Origin: Nocardia abscessus NBRC 100374
Lineage (GTDB): Bacteria > Actinomycetota > Actinomycetes > Mycobacteriales > Mycobacteriaceae
Length of the DNA stretch: 64,000 bases
Assembly: GCF_000308455.1 (NCBI RefSeq)
Contig: NZ_BAFP01000274.1
Location: 124,001-188,000, forward strand
Direction: 5' to 3'
Below the pieces are notes generated by a model. That model had not been told where the DNA came from and did not search any database. It saw only the letters and a program-made list of their open reading frames with translations. Positions 16,340 through 26,156 of the stretch are shown here, piece by piece (positions within the stretch are counted from its first letter, which is position 1; each line of letters begins with the position of its first letter). The position numbers and the translations under genes are program-made.

Positions 16340-19300
16340 CCGATATCGCCATCGTCGGCCTCGACTGCCGATTCCCGCAAGCACCCGATCCGGCCGCGCT
16401 GTGGCGGCTGCTGATCGATGGACGAGACGTGATCTCCGAAGTTCCGGCGAGCCGCTGGAACGCCGCCGACTTCCACGACCCGGCCGGTGCGCCCGGCACG
16501 ATCAACACCCACAGCGGAGGCTTCCTCGACGACGCGGACGCGTTCGACGCCGACTTCTTCGGCATCGCCCCGAGTGAAGCCGAAACGATGGATCCGCAAC
16601 AGCGGTTGCTGCTGCAAACCACCTGGCGGGCCTTCGAAGACGCGACGCTGGACCCGCGTGCCGAAGCCGGGTCGCGTACCGGGGTCTACGTCGGCGTGAT
16701 GGCCAACGAATGGGCCAACTTGCAGATGAGCGACTATGCCGCGATCACCCCGCAGCACGGCTCCGGCAACGGATACTTCATGACCGCCAACCGGCTGTCC
16801 TACCAGTTCGACCTGAAAGGACCGAGTGTCGCGGTCGACACGGCCTGCTCGTCCTCGCTGGTCGCGATCCATCTTGCTTGCGGCGCACTGGCTTCCGGGG
16901 AATGCGATCAGGCGATCGCCGGTGGTGTCAACCTCGTGCTCACGCCCGCGGTCGGCGTCTTCTACACCCAGGCCGGTCTCTCCGCGCCGGATGCCCGGTG
17001 CAAGCCGTTCAGCGGCAACGCCGACGGGATAGTGCGCGGCGAGGGCGTCGCGGTGCTCGTACTACGGCGCCTCGCCGACGCGCAGGCGGCGGGTCTGCCG
17101 ATCTACGCGGTGATCAAGGGCAGCGCGGTCAATTCGGATGGGCGCAGCAACGGCATCACGGCGCCGAACCGGTGGGCGCAGCAGCAGGTGATCGGCGAGG
17201 CGTGCGAGCGCGCCGGGGTACGGCCGGCGGAAGTGGACTTTCTCGAGGCCCACGGCACCGGGACCGTGCTCGGCGACATGATCGAGGTCAACGCGCTGGG
17301 ACAGCTGCACGCGCGCGACCGGCGGAGGCCCTGCGCGATCGGGTCGATCAAGGGCAACCTCGGTCACACCGAGGGCGCCGCGGGAGTGGCGGGCCTGATG
17401 AAGGTGGCCCTGAGCTTGCGGCACGGTGTCGTCCCTCCGTCGAGGTTCGCCGAGCAGGAGAACCCGCGGCTGCGGATGTCCCAGCAGGGTTTGCGCCTGC
17501 TCACCGAACCGATGCCGCTGGACGGCCCCGGCTACGGGGCAGTCAGCAGCTTCGGCATCGGCGGCACCAACGCCCACGTCGTGCTGGGCAGCGCTCCCGT
17601 CGCCGAGACGTCCGCGGCATCCGGCGGCGGCGTGCTCACGCTGTCGGCGAACGACGCGGAGGGGTTGCGGCGCAACGCACATCGCCTTGCCGATGCCCTC
17701 GCTGCGACCCCGCAGAATCGATTCGCGCAACTGTGCTGGACGAGCAACCGGGTCAAGTCGTCCGGTCGCGCCCGGCTCGCCGTCGTCGCGGCCGATCGTG
17801 ACGCGGCGATCGCGCAGCTGCGCGACGGCGCGGAAACCGGTGTCGCCGCACCGATCAGCGTCGGCTGGATGTTCACCGGACAGGGCTCGCAATTCGCGGG
17901 AATGGCGCGCGCGCTGGACGCGAGCAGTCCGTTGTTCCGCGATGCGCTGACTGTGGTCGACCAGGCCATAACCTCCCATCTCGGTCGCTCGGTGCGCGCG
18001 CTGATGCTCGACGAGCACACCGCGATCGACCGCACCGAACTCGCGCAGCCATCGATCTTCGCGATGGAGTACGCGCTGGCCAAATCGCTCGCCGACGCGG
18101 GCGTCCGCCCTACCTGGTTGATCGGGCACAGCATCGGCGAACTCGCGGCCGCGGCGGTGGCGGGGGTGTTCGATCTGGACGACGCGTGCCGGCTCGTCGT
18201 CGCACGCGGACGGCTGATGCAGCAGCTGCCCGACGGCGGAGCGATGCTCGCCGTGCGGGCGGACCCGGCCGACGTCGCCGGGCTGCTCGCCGACCGGCCG
18301 GAGGTCGCGCTCGCCGCCGTCAACGGCCCGAGCGAGGTCGTGCTGTCCGGCGCGGCGCCGGCGATCGGCTGGATCCGGGACGCGCTCGCGGAGCGCGGAA
18401 TACGAGCCAAGGCGCTGAACGTTTCGCACGCGTTCCACAGCCCACTGATGGAGCCCGTGCTCGAACAGTTCCGGGCCGTTGCCCGCGAATGCACCTACCG
18501 GGCGCCGGCTGTTCCGCTCTACTCGACCGTGCACGGGCGGCTGCTCGACGAAAACGAGGCGATGGACGCGGAGTACTGGACCGAACATGTCCGCGCCACC
18601 GTGCGCTTCGGCGACGCCATCCGGATCGCCCTCGGCACCGAGCCCAGCCACGTCGTCGAGATCGGGCCGCGCCGTGTGCTGACCGCGCTCGTCGGCCGGG
18701 CCCGCCCGGATATGGCCGCGCGTTGCCTGGCACCCAGCCCGGGGCCCGGCGCGACGGGCGGCGAACTCGCCGGCACCGTCGCCGCGCTGTACCGCGACGG
18801 GCTCGACCCCGACTGGGACCGGCTCTACGAACCGGCCCAGCGTGTGCGCCGCAGGCTGCCCGGGTACGAGTTCTCCACCGAGCACCGGTTCTGGGTCGAA
18901 CCGTGCACGGCCCGAACACCTTCCGTACCAACCGAGGAAACCTCCATGGACCACGTGATCGCCCTTTTCCGCGAGCAGAACGCCGTGCTGGCCGGTCTCG
19001 TCGGCGCCTCGTCCGCCGCACCGCAGCCCGCGGGCGCCGTGCCGGTGGTAGCGCAGGATCTCGCTGCGCGGCGTGTGGCGGGGCAGTCGGCCGTTGCGCA
19101 CGAGCCGATGGCCCCGTCGGTGGTGGCCGGTGTGGTTCGGGCGGAATTCGCAAGGGTGAGCGGATTCCCGGTCGATCGGTTGCGCGATGCCCAAACCTTG
19201 GGCGACGACCTGGGTTTCGATTCGCTCATGCTGACCGATCTGATCGCCGCGCTCATTCGCAAGCTGCCCGGACTGACCGTCGACCCGGCCCGGTTCACGC

Positions 19301-20631
19301 CCACGACGACGCTCGGCGGCGTGATTGCGTACGTCACGACCCAACTGGGTGGGCAAGTCCCCGACGCGGCCGACCGCCACCCGGTGATCGAGTCCTGCGA
19401 ACCCCGCCAGGTGGTCGTCGAGCCGGAGTACCGCATCTCCGATTTCGCGGAGGTGAAGGCGATCGGCGATCGGCTCTCCGGCGTCGAGACGCTCGGGTTG
19501 TCCAATCCCTACTTCTTGGTCAACGACGGCATCACGCAGGACACCTCGGTCATCGACGGCGCCTCCGTGGTCAACTTCTCCAGCTACAACTACCTGGGGC
19601 TGTCCGGTCACCCGGCCGTCATCGCCGCCGTGCAGGACGCGGTGGCGCGCTACGGCAGCTCGTGCTCGGCCAGCCGGATCCTCTCCGGCGAGAAGCCGGT
19701 GCATCGCGAACTCGAGGCCGAACTCGCGGCCCTGCTCCGCACCGAGGACGCCATCGCACTGGTCGGCGGCCACTCCACGAACGTCACCATCATCGGGCAC
19801 CTGGTCGGGCCGGAGGATCTCGTGATCCACGACAGCCTCGCGCACGACAGCATCATGCAGGGCTGCAAACTGTCCGGCGCGACCCGCCGTCCGTTCCCGC
19901 ACAACGACCACGCCGCCCTCGACGAACTGCTCACCGAGATCCGCCATCAGTACCGGCGCGTGCTGATCCTGATCGAAGGTGTCTACAGCCAGGACGGCGA
20001 CATCCCCGATCTGCCCGCCATCATCGCGGTGAAGAAGAAGCACAAGGCGCTGTTGATGATCGATGAGGCGCACAGCGTCGGCGTGCTCGGCGCGGGCGGC
20101 GGTGGCATCGGCGAATACTTCGACGTCGATCGCGGCGACGTCGAGTTGTGGTCGGGCACGACCTCGAAGGCGCTCGCCGGTTGCGGTGGCTATGTCGCGG
20201 GCAGCGCGGAGCTGATCCGATTCCTGAAATACACGACTCCCGGATTCGTCTACAGCGTCGGCATGACGCCGATGAACGCGGCCGCCTCGGCCGCGGCGAT
20301 CCGGCAGTTGCGGGCCGACGGTGACCCGCTGGAACGCCTTCGCCACAACTCCCGGCTGTTCCTGCAGTTGGCCAGGGACGCGGGCATCGACACCGGCGAC
20401 AGCCACGACACGCCGATCATCCCGTGCATCGTGGGCGACTCGCTGAAGACGTTGAAGCTGTCGAACGCGCTGCTGCGCCGCGGCATCAACGTCAACCCGA
20501 TCCTGTATCCCGCAGTGCCGGAAGACCTTGCGCGCCTGCGTTTCTTCGTCACCGCCTGCCACACCGAAGATCAGATCCGCGACACCGTGAAGATCCTCGC
20601 CGAGGAACTCGCACAACTCGCGGACAGCTGA
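16336..20631 (+). CDS. Polyketide synthase with KS-AT-ACP and C-terminal alpha-oxoamine synthase
   Basis: A 1431-residue megasynthase. The ketosynthase (about 1-425) has catalytic C171, H306 and H344. The acyltransferase (about 510-820) has S599 in GHSIGE and the HAFH motif (698-701) that indicates malonyl-CoA. An ACP (about 935-1000) has S963 in GFDSL. A PLP-dependent alpha-oxoamine synthase domain (about 1035-1425) has DEAHSVG (D1243) and K1278 in SGTTSKALAG. There is no KR, DH, ER or thioesterase. By analogy with PigH and CqsA/AONS/SPT enzymes, the last domain should release the beta-ketoacyl chain by decarboxylative condensation with an amino acid, giving an alpha-aminoketone that could cyclise to a hydroxypyrrole. 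Domain order follows directly from motifs; the product is inference. One extension by malonate is expected. Confidence 0.9.
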   Translation: MTDIAIVGLDCRFPQAPDPAALWRLLIDGRDVISEVPASRWNAADFHDPAGAPGTINTHSGGFLDDADAFDADFFGIAPSEAETMDPQQRLLLQTTWRAFEDATLDPRAEAGSRTGVYVGVMANEWANLQMSDYAAITPQHGSGNGYFMTANRLSYQFDLKGPSVAVDTACSSSLVAIHLACGALASGECDQAIAGGVNLVLTPAVGVFYTQAGLSAPDARCKPFSGNADGIVRGEGVAVLVLRRLADAQAAGLPIYAVIKGSAVNSDGRSNGITAPNRWAQQQVIGEACERAGVRPAEVDFLEAHGTGTVLGDMIEVNALGQLHARDRRRPCAIGSIKGNLGHTEGAAGVAGLMKVALSLRHGVVPPSRFAEQENPRLRMSQQGLRLLTEPMPLDGPGYGAVSSFGIGGTNAHVVLGSAPVAETSAASGGGVLTLSANDAEGLRRNAHRLADALAATPQNRFAQLCWTSNRVKSSGRARLAVVAADRDAAIAQLRDGAETGVAAPISVGWMFTGQGSQFAGMARALDASSPLFRDALTVVDQAITSHLGRSVRALMLDEHTAIDRTELAQPSIFAMEYALAKSLADAGVRPTWLIGHSIGELAAAAVAGVFDLDDACRLVVARGRLMQQLPDGGAMLAVRADPADVAGLLADRPEVALAAVNGPSEVVLSGAAPAIGWIRDALAERGIRAKALNVSHAFHSPLMEPVLEQFRAVARECTYRAPAVPLYSTVHGRLLDENEAMDAEYWTEHVRATVRFGDAIRIALGTEPSHVVEIGPRRVLTALVGRARPDMAARCLAPSPGPGATGGELAGTVAALYRDGLDPDWDRLYEPAQRVRRRLPGYEFSTEHRFWVEPCTARTPSVPTEETSMDHVIALFREQNAVLAGLVGASSAAPQPAGAVPVVAQDLAARRVAGQSAVAHEPMAPSVVAGVVRAEFARVSGFPVDRLRDAQTLGDDLGFDSLMLTDLIAALIRKLPGLTVDPARFTPTTTLGGVIAYVTTQLGGQVPDAADRHPVIESCEPRQVVVEPEYRISDFAEVKAIGDRLSGVETLGLSNPYFLVNDGITQDTSVIDGASVVNFSSYNYLGLSGHPAVIAAVQDAVARYGSSCSASRILSGEKPVHRELEAELAALLRTEDAIALVGGHSTNVTIIGHLVGPEDLVIHDSLAHDSIMQGCKLSGATRRPFPHNDHAALDELLTEIRHQYRRVLILIEGVYSQDGDIPDLPAIIAVKKKHKALLMIDEAHSVGVLGAGGGGIGEYFDVDRGDVELWSGTTSKALAGCGGYVAGSAELIRFLKYTTPGFVYSVGMTPMNAAASAAAIRQLRADGDPLERLRHNSRLFLQLARDAGIDTGDSHDTPIIPCIVGDSLKTLKLSNALLRRGINVNPILYPAVPEDLARLRFFVTACHTEDQIRDTVKILAEELAQLADS

Positions 20632-21139
20632 GCCGCGGCCGGTCGGCAGCGGCCGCCCGCGCGTTCGATGTGAGTGCGCAGCCGGTGCGGCCCGTCGACG
20701 GCGTGGTACGACCGGCTCCGGCGTAGCTCCCGTCGGCCCGCCCCCGGGTTACTGGTGTGCGCGGGCGGAGGCGGTGTGCCGAGCGCCTTGGGCCGGGAGG
20801 TGCCGGGATCGCTGTAGCATCGGTCCGGACGCCATTGCTCCAGTTCGGGCCGCTCGCGGTGCCGCTGGGCCGGTCGCCGATGAGGGCGGGTTGCGGCAGG
20901 CCGTCGGTGGGTCGGAGCCCTGCGTAGGAGCGTGTTCGACCGGATCTTTCGTACAGGCCGCGGGTGATTCGCCGGGTGAGGGTTCGAGCGGTGATCGGGC
21001 TCGTTTCATGTGCGACTTTCGGCCTCTTACTCGATAGTGGCCCACGCCCGTGCCGATCGCTGTCGGCTACCGCGGCGGACGAGGCCGTAAGCCTTCGCGC
21101 CGTCGACCGTAGCGACCGCATCGGAGGTAGTGGACAGCC
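20632..21139. other. 508-bp intergenic region, no gene supported
   Basis: Short open frames occur on both strands, but none has a ribosome binding site, recognisable protein or consistent codon bias. The last 130 bases are likely to include the promoter of the esterase gene; GGAGG (21122-21126) precedes its ATG at 14-base distance. No terminator hairpin comparable to those elsewhere in the window was seen after the PKS gene. Confidence 0.5.
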
Positions 21140-22747
21140 ATGATTCGCTCGCTCGTGCGAACCGCGACCGCTCTGACGGTCGCCACCGGTTTGTGGTTCG
21201 CGGGTACTCCGGCGCCCGTGGTCGGGGCGGCGCCGCCTGCGGTGTTCGTGACCGGCGGCGAGATCTCCGGCCGCGCCGCCGACGGAGTCGTCGAATACTT
21301 CGGCATCCCGTTCGCCGCACCCACCGGGGGCGAAGCGCGGTTCGCGCCGCCGCGCCCCGTACCGCCGTGGCCCGGCGTGCGCCCTGCGCGCGACCACGGA
21401 CCGCAGTGTCCGCAGAACGGATATCTGCCCGGCCTACCGCCGCTCGGACCCACCAGCGAGGATTGCCTGACCATCGACGTGTACGCGCCGGACCGTGCCC
21501 GCGACCGCCCGCTGCCCGTCATGGTGTTCTTCCACGGCGGCGGGTATCTCAGCGGCTCCAACACCGAATACGACGGGCCCACCCGGATGGCCGCCGACGG
21601 CGACGTCGTCGTGGCCATCCCCAACTACCGCCTCGGACCGTTCGGCTTCATGTCGCTCCCGGAACTGTCGGCCGAATCCGGCGGCGCCACCGGAACGGTC
21701 GGCATCCAGGACCAGCAAGCCGCGCTGCGGTGGGTGCGCGACAACGCGCACGCCTTCGGTGGCGATCCGGGCAATGTCACGATCTTCGGCGAGTCGGCCG
21801 GCGGCGTGAGTGTCTGCACACACTTCGCCGCACCCGGCTCCGACGCTCTGTTCGCCAAGGCGATCATCCAGAGCGGTCCCTGCGCACAAGCGCCCCTGGC
21901 CCCCGGCGATCGTGACGCCGCTTTCGCGCGCTCGCAGCGCTACGCCGACAGCGTCGGATGCGGCGATGCCGCGACCCGGCTGGCCTGCCTGCGCGCACTG
22001 CCCGTAGCGACGCTCCTGGACGCGTCGAGCGTCCAATCCGACGGGCGAACTCCGATCTGGACGCCCAGCATCGACGGCGTCGTCATCACGCGGACACTGG
22101 ACGAGGGCCTGGTGGGGGACGCACGGAAGACGCCGATCATCGTCGGGACCACCAGCGGGGAAGGTGCGCTGATGGTCGCCGAAACCGACTATGCCCTCGG
22201 CCACGTCCCGGACGCGGAAAGCTACGAACGTTACGTGCGCCAATCTTTCGGCGTCCACGCCGATCGAGTCCTGGCCCGATATCCGCTCGACCGATACCCC
22301 TCCCCGGCGGCTGCCCAGATCGCGGTGATCACCGACAGTGGGCTCGCCTGTCCCACGCTGGCCACCAGCCGAACGGCGCGCGATGCCGGGCATCCGCTGT
22401 GGCAGTACGAATTCGATCAGGCGCCACTCGGTGACGCCAATCCTGTTCTGCCCGGCGCCTTTCACTCCGCCGAGCTGTTGTATCTGTTCACCAGATTCAT
22501 GGGCGTGCCGATTCCCTGGACCGGTGCGTCCGCCGCTTTCGCCGCGCAAATGCAACGATGGTGGACCACCTTCGCCCATACCGGTGACCCGAACGCTCCG
22601 GGTTCCCCCGAATGGTGGGCCTGGCCGGAGCCGACCGGGCACAGCTCCGACGGGCCCGCGCTGGTCATGCGGGCGACCGGAAGCTACATGACCGACGACT
22701 TCGCCACCCGGCACGACTGTGCGTTCTGGTCCGAACTCGCGCGTTGA
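21140..22747 (+). CDS. Secreted carboxylesterase type B
   Basis: A 535-residue carboxylesterase/lipase family protein. A signal peptide of about 30 residues (positive start, hydrophobic ALTVATGLWFAG, cut near GAAPP) predicts secretion. The oxyanion segment FFHGGGYLSG, nucleophile S219 in FGESAGGVSV, an acid in TTSGEGALM and a histidine in GAFHSAELLYLF give a full triad. These enzymes hydrolyse carboxylic esters. It lies 508 bases after the PKS and need not belong to that pathway. The TetR gene downstream is convergent. Confidence 0.9.
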   Translation: MIRSLVRTATALTVATGLWFAGTPAPVVGAAPPAVFVTGGEISGRAADGVVEYFGIPFAAPTGGEARFAPPRPVPPWPGVRPARDHGPQCPQNGYLPGLPPLGPTSEDCLTIDVYAPDRARDRPLPVMVFFHGGGYLSGSNTEYDGPTRMAADGDVVVAIPNYRLGPFGFMSLPELSAESGGATGTVGIQDQQAALRWVRDNAHAFGGDPGNVTIFGESAGGVSVCTHFAAPGSDALFAKAIIQSGPCAQAPLAPGDRDAAFARSQRYADSVGCGDAATRLACLRALPVATLLDASSVQSDGRTPIWTPSIDGVVITRTLDEGLVGDARKTPIIVGTTSGEGALMVAETDYALGHVPDAESYERYVRQSFGVHADRVLARYPLDRYPSPAAAQIAVITDSGLACPTLATSRTARDAGHPLWQYEFDQAPLGDANPVLPGAFHSAELLYLFTRFMGVPIPWTGASAAFAAQMQRWWTTFAHTGDPNAPGSPEWWAWPEPTGHSSDGPALVMRATGSYMTDDFATRHDCAFWSELAR

Positions 22748-22869
22748 ACCCGCGATGAACCGGCGCCGCGGAGGATCGTTGTCGAGCGGGCGGACGAGGC
22801 CTGGAGAAAGTGGAACTGTCTGCTCAGTTCGTCTCAGTCTCTGGCTGCGTGCAGGCGGCGGCCGTCGCG

Positions 22870-23436
22870 CTACCGGGTGATCGCCCGCGCTACTGTGTCG
22901 GCTATCTGCTCGTCGGTGAGCTCGCTGCGCTCGATGAGCGCATGCGAGAGCACGGTGCGAACGACGACTTCGGCCGCCTGGGCCGGCGACAACCTGAGTG
23001 TCGAGTCGTCGCGAGCCGCGATCACGGGCGCCGCGATGGCCGCGACGGTCTCGACCAGGTTGAGTTCCGAGTCGCCGTGGGTGATGGCGACGTCGAGGAG
23101 CCGGGCAGGCTCATGGCGGCGAATGTAGCTGAATGCAGCGTGTTTTCGCAGGTAACGCAGTGCGAAGAGGGTGCAGGCGCGGGCCATCTCCGCGGCGGGT
23201 GCGAAGACGTCTATCTCCTGGTAGGCGGCTGCTGCCATTCGCCCGATCTCGCTGCGGCCCACGGCGGAGATCAGGCCGTCCTTGTCGCCGAACTCGCGGT
23301 AGGCGGTGGCGCGCGAGACGCCCGCGCGCTCGGCCACCGCGCTCAGCGTCAGGTTGTCGAGTCCGCTCGCTGCGATCAGTGCGACCGCCGCGTCGAGCAG
23401 CGTTTCCGACGACCGGGTGGAGGAAGTCATGGCCAT
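22870..23436 (-). CDS. TetR-family regulator
   Basis: A 188-residue TetR protein with the N-terminal HTH LTLSAVAERAGVSRATAYREFGDKDGL. The start at 23436 (MAMTSS) is preferred because GGGAGG lies 5 bases before it; a longer frame reaches 23499 without a site. It is divergent from the flavoprotein-ferredoxin fusion at 23583 and probably represses it through the inverted repeat at 23481-23508. Confidence 0.88.
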   Translation of the reverse strand: MAMTSSTRSSETLLDAAVALIAASGLDNLTLSAVAERAGVSRATAYREFGDKDGLISAVGRSEIGRMAAAAYQEIDVFAPAAEMARACTLFALRYLRKHAAFSYIRRHEPARLLDVAITHGDSELNLVETVAAIAAPVIAARDDSTLRLSPAQAAEVVVRTVLSHALIERSELTDEQIADTVARAITR

Positions 23437-23480
23437 TTCTACCTCCCTGGGCGGCATCCGTCGTTGCGGATGTTCGATAG

Positions 23481-23508
23481 CTGAGACTAACGTAGCCAAA
23501 TATCTCAG
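23481..23508. promoter_or_regulatory. Inverted repeat in divergent TetR/flavoprotein promoter
   Basis: CTGAGA (23481-23486) and TCTCAG (23503-23508) form 6-bp arms 16 bases apart. -10-like TAACGT (+ strand) and TACGTT (- strand) elements lie between them. The position between divergent genes fits a TetR operator controlling both directions. Confidence 0.45.
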
Positions 23509-23582
23509 TTCTCGTCGCGACTCGGCCGAGCATGTCCGACCGGGACTGCGGAGTCCGTGGACGACGACGCCGGAGGGCAGCG

Positions 23583-26060
23583 ATGACGATTACCGAGCGA
23601 GCGATCACCCGCCGCGGGCACGCGGTGGTGCTGGGCGCGAGCATGGGAGGACTCCTCGCGGCGCGGATCCTCAGCGACAGCTTCGAGCAGGTCACCGTAA
23701 TCGAGCGAGACGATCTGTCCACGCCGGGTGACCGGCGCGGGGTGCCGCAGGGCAGGCACGTGCACGCACTGCTCGCGCGTGGCAAGCAAGTCATGGAGGA
23801 GCTGTTCCCCGGCATCACGGACGAGTTGCTGGCCGACGGCGCCATGGAGTGCCGGTCGTTGACGCAGATGCGGATGACCGTCGCCGGGCACACGCTCCGG
23901 CGATCCGACGGTGGCTACTCGCTTCTGCAGGCCAGTCGCCCGTTCCTGGAATGGCGCGTGCGCAACCGGGTCCGCACGCTGCCGAACGTCGAACTGGCCG
24001 ACCGCCGTGCCGCCGTGGGACTGCTCGTCGACGCGGACCGAACGCGGGTCACCGGGGTGCGGATCATGCCGGAGGACGCCACGGTGGCGCGCGAGGTCCG
24101 CGCCGATCTGGTGGTGAGCTGCCTGGGGCGGCACGGTCCGGTTGGCGACTGGCTCGCCGCTCTGGGCTACGAACGCCCGGCCGAGGAGGGGGTGCGGATC
24201 GACATGATGTACGCGAGCCGTTATGTGCGGCTTCCGGTGGGCGCTCTGAGCGGCGACAGGGAGATCGTGATCGCGAATCAGAATCCCGCGCGAGGTCTGG
24301 CGCTGTTCGCGGTGGAGGGCGGAACGCACATCCTCACCTTGATCGGCTACGGAAAAGACCACCCGCCGACCGATTCCGAGGGCTTCTGGCGGTTCGCCGC
24401 TTCGGTGGCGCCGCCGGACGTGCGCGAGGCGCTGCTCGACGCCGAACCGCTCACCGGGATCAGCACCTACCGGTATCCGGCCAACCAGCGCCGACGCTAC
24501 GAGCGGCTGTCCCGGTTTCCGCTGGGGTTGCTGGTCCTCGGTGACGCGGTCTGCAGTTTCAGCCCGGCATTCGGCCAGGGCATGACCGTCTCCGCGCTGC
24601 AGGCCGTGGCGTTGCGCCGCGTGCTCGCGCAGGGGGACGACGATCTGGCCCCTCGCTTCTTCCGCGCCGCCGCCCGCGCGATCGACGACGCGTGGATGAT
24701 CACGAAACTGTTCGACTCGGCCATGCCCCACGTGGATGCCGGAGGGCGGGTCCGGATGCGGGCGCTCGGTGTGCTGGCGAGGCTGGCCATGGCCGTCGGT
24801 GCACAGGATGCGGTGGTGGCGCGGCAGATCGCACGCATCGCCGGGCTCCTGGACAGTCCGGGGGCCGTGCTGAATCCAGCCCTCGTGGTCCGCGCGGCAA
24901 GGGGTTCGGCGGCGGCCGGGGTGGAAAAACTGCGTGAGCTCGGACAGTTGGCGGCCGAGTCGGTCGGCACGGAGGAGTTCGACCCGATTCCCCAGGGACC
25001 CGCGCGGGGTTTCCACCGGCTGGCGGTGCGATCGATCGTCCCCGCCGGCGCCGACAGCGTCCTGGTCGAATTCGACGTTCCCGCGCAGCTCGCCGGTCGG
25101 TATGCCTTCGCGGCAGGCCAGCATCTCGTCGTGCGGGGGACACATGCGGGACAGCAGATCCGGCGTAGCTATTCGCTGTGTGACGCCGCGGGTTCCGGCA
25201 GGGTGCGGATCGGGGTCAAGCGACGGTCGGGCGGAGCGTTCTCCGGCTACGCCCTCGACCGTCTGACCGTCGGGACGGCCTTGCATGTGTCCGAGCCCGC
25301 GGGCAGGTTCACGCCGGAGCTGGATCCCGAACGTGCGCGCACCTACGCCGCGGTGGCGGCGGGCAGCGGCATCACGCCGATCGCATCGATCATCGCCACC
25401 ACTCTCGAAACCGAGCCGGACAGCACGTTCACCCTGCATTACGGCAGCCGGGACAGCGAACACGTCATGCTGGCCGATCAACTCGCAGCGCTCGCGGACC
25501 GTTTCGCGGGCAGGCTGCGCGTCATCCACCACCTGTCCCGGCAGCGACCGCCGGCGATGCCCCGGGACGGCGCGGGCGTGGCCTACCGCCACGGACGCGT
25601 GGCGGCGGCCGAGATCGCCGAGCAGGACGCCGACCAATGGTTCCTGTGCGGTCAGAAAGAGCTGGTCGCAGCGGTGGTCTCGGCTCTGGGGCGGCGTGGC
25701 GTGGAGAAGTCCCGGATCATGCTCGAGCTGTTCGAGACGGATGCTCCCGTGCTGTCCGCGCCGGTGGCCAACGCTCCGACCAGCCGTGTGACCCTCACCG
25801 GGCACGGCGAAGACCTGCTGTTCGAAATGGCGCGGGGCCCGGCCATCCTGGAGGCGGCGCTACGTCATCGGGCGGACCTGCCCTACTCCTGTCTCGGCGG
25901 CTCGTGTGGAACCTGCCTGGCGACAGTCGAATCCGGGCTGGTCACCATGGACCCCGACCCGCTCTCGGCCCTCACCGAGCAGGAGATCGCCCGAGGTCAG
26001 GTGCTGGCATGTCGCGCGACTCCTGTTTCGGCCGAGGTGACGCTGCGCTTCGGCGAATAG
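23583..26060 (+). CDS. Fused FAD monooxygenase / ferredoxin reductase / 2Fe-2S ferredoxin
   Basis: An 825-residue three-part redox protein. Residues 1 to about 460 form an FAD-dependent monooxygenase-like module (HAVVLGASMGGLLAARIL, and VLGDAVCSFSPAFGQGM near 318-334). About 480-730 form a ferredoxin-NADP reductase module (FAD motif RRSYSLCD, nucleotide motif AAGSGITPIASII). The C-terminus is a plant-type 2Fe-2S domain with C770-x4-C775-x2-C778-x31-C810. The last two resemble PaaE/HmpX reductases. One chain could thus take NAD(P)H electrons to a substrate oxygenase, an uncommon arrangement for this flavin class, which normally uses NAD(P)H directly. ATG 23583 follows GGAGGG. Regulation is probably by the divergent TetR. 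The substrate is unknown. Confidence 0.85.
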   Translation: MTITERAITRRGHAVVLGASMGGLLAARILSDSFEQVTVIERDDLSTPGDRRGVPQGRHVHALLARGKQVMEELFPGITDELLADGAMECRSLTQMRMTVAGHTLRRSDGGYSLLQASRPFLEWRVRNRVRTLPNVELADRRAAVGLLVDADRTRVTGVRIMPEDATVAREVRADLVVSCLGRHGPVGDWLAALGYERPAEEGVRIDMMYASRYVRLPVGALSGDREIVIANQNPARGLALFAVEGGTHILTLIGYGKDHPPTDSEGFWRFAASVAPPDVREALLDAEPLTGISTYRYPANQRRRYERLSRFPLGLLVLGDAVCSFSPAFGQGMTVSALQAVALRRVLAQGDDDLAPRFFRAAARAIDDAWMITKLFDSAMPHVDAGGRVRMRALGVLARLAMAVGAQDAVVARQIARIAGLLDSPGAVLNPALVVRAARGSAAAGVEKLRELGQLAAESVGTEEFDPIPQGPARGFHRLAVRSIVPAGADSVLVEFDVPAQLAGRYAFAAGQHLVVRGTHAGQQIRRSYSLCDAAGSGRVRIGVKRRSGGAFSGYALDRLTVGTALHVSEPAGRFTPELDPERARTYAAVAAGSGITPIASIIATTLETEPDSTFTLHYGSRDSEHVMLADQLAALADRFAGRLRVIHHLSRQRPPAMPRDGAGVAYRHGRVAAAEIAEQDADQWFLCGQKELVAAVVSALGRRGVEKSRIMLELFETDAPVLSAPVANAPTSRVTLTGHGEDLLFEMARGPAILEAALRHRADLPYSCLGGSCGTCLATVESGLVTMDPDPLSALTEQEIARGQVLACRATPVSAEVTLRFGE

Positions 26061-26120
26061 GTGCCCGGCATGAAAAGCGTTTCACTGCGGTTCTTTTCGG
26101 CGTTCGGCGCGGAGCGGGTA

Positions 26121-26149
26121 TTGCTGTGCTCGATGCGCTGGGCTAAGGT
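26121..26149 (+). promoter_or_regulatory. Promoter of leader ORF/S1 gene
   Basis: TTGCTG (26121-26126), a 17-bp spacer and TAAGGT (26144-26149) form a good sigma-A-type promoter. The ATG of a short ORF begins 7 bases after the -10 element, so its transcript should be leaderless. Confidence 0.5.
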
Positions 26150-26156
26150 CGTCGGC

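Noticed and set aside
17866-18800. Methylmalonyl-specific AT domain
   Set aside because: The specificity motif is HAFH with GHSIGE, which indicates malonyl-CoA rather than YASH/methylmalonyl.
17062-20616. Long open frame antisense to the PKS gene
   Set aside because: Long antisense frames are common in high-GC DNA. The + strand carries all PKS motifs in order, and the antisense product has no recognisable domain.
20774-21037. Small plus-strand gene between PKS and esterase
   Set aside because: No ribosome binding site, low-complexity product, no homology recognised.
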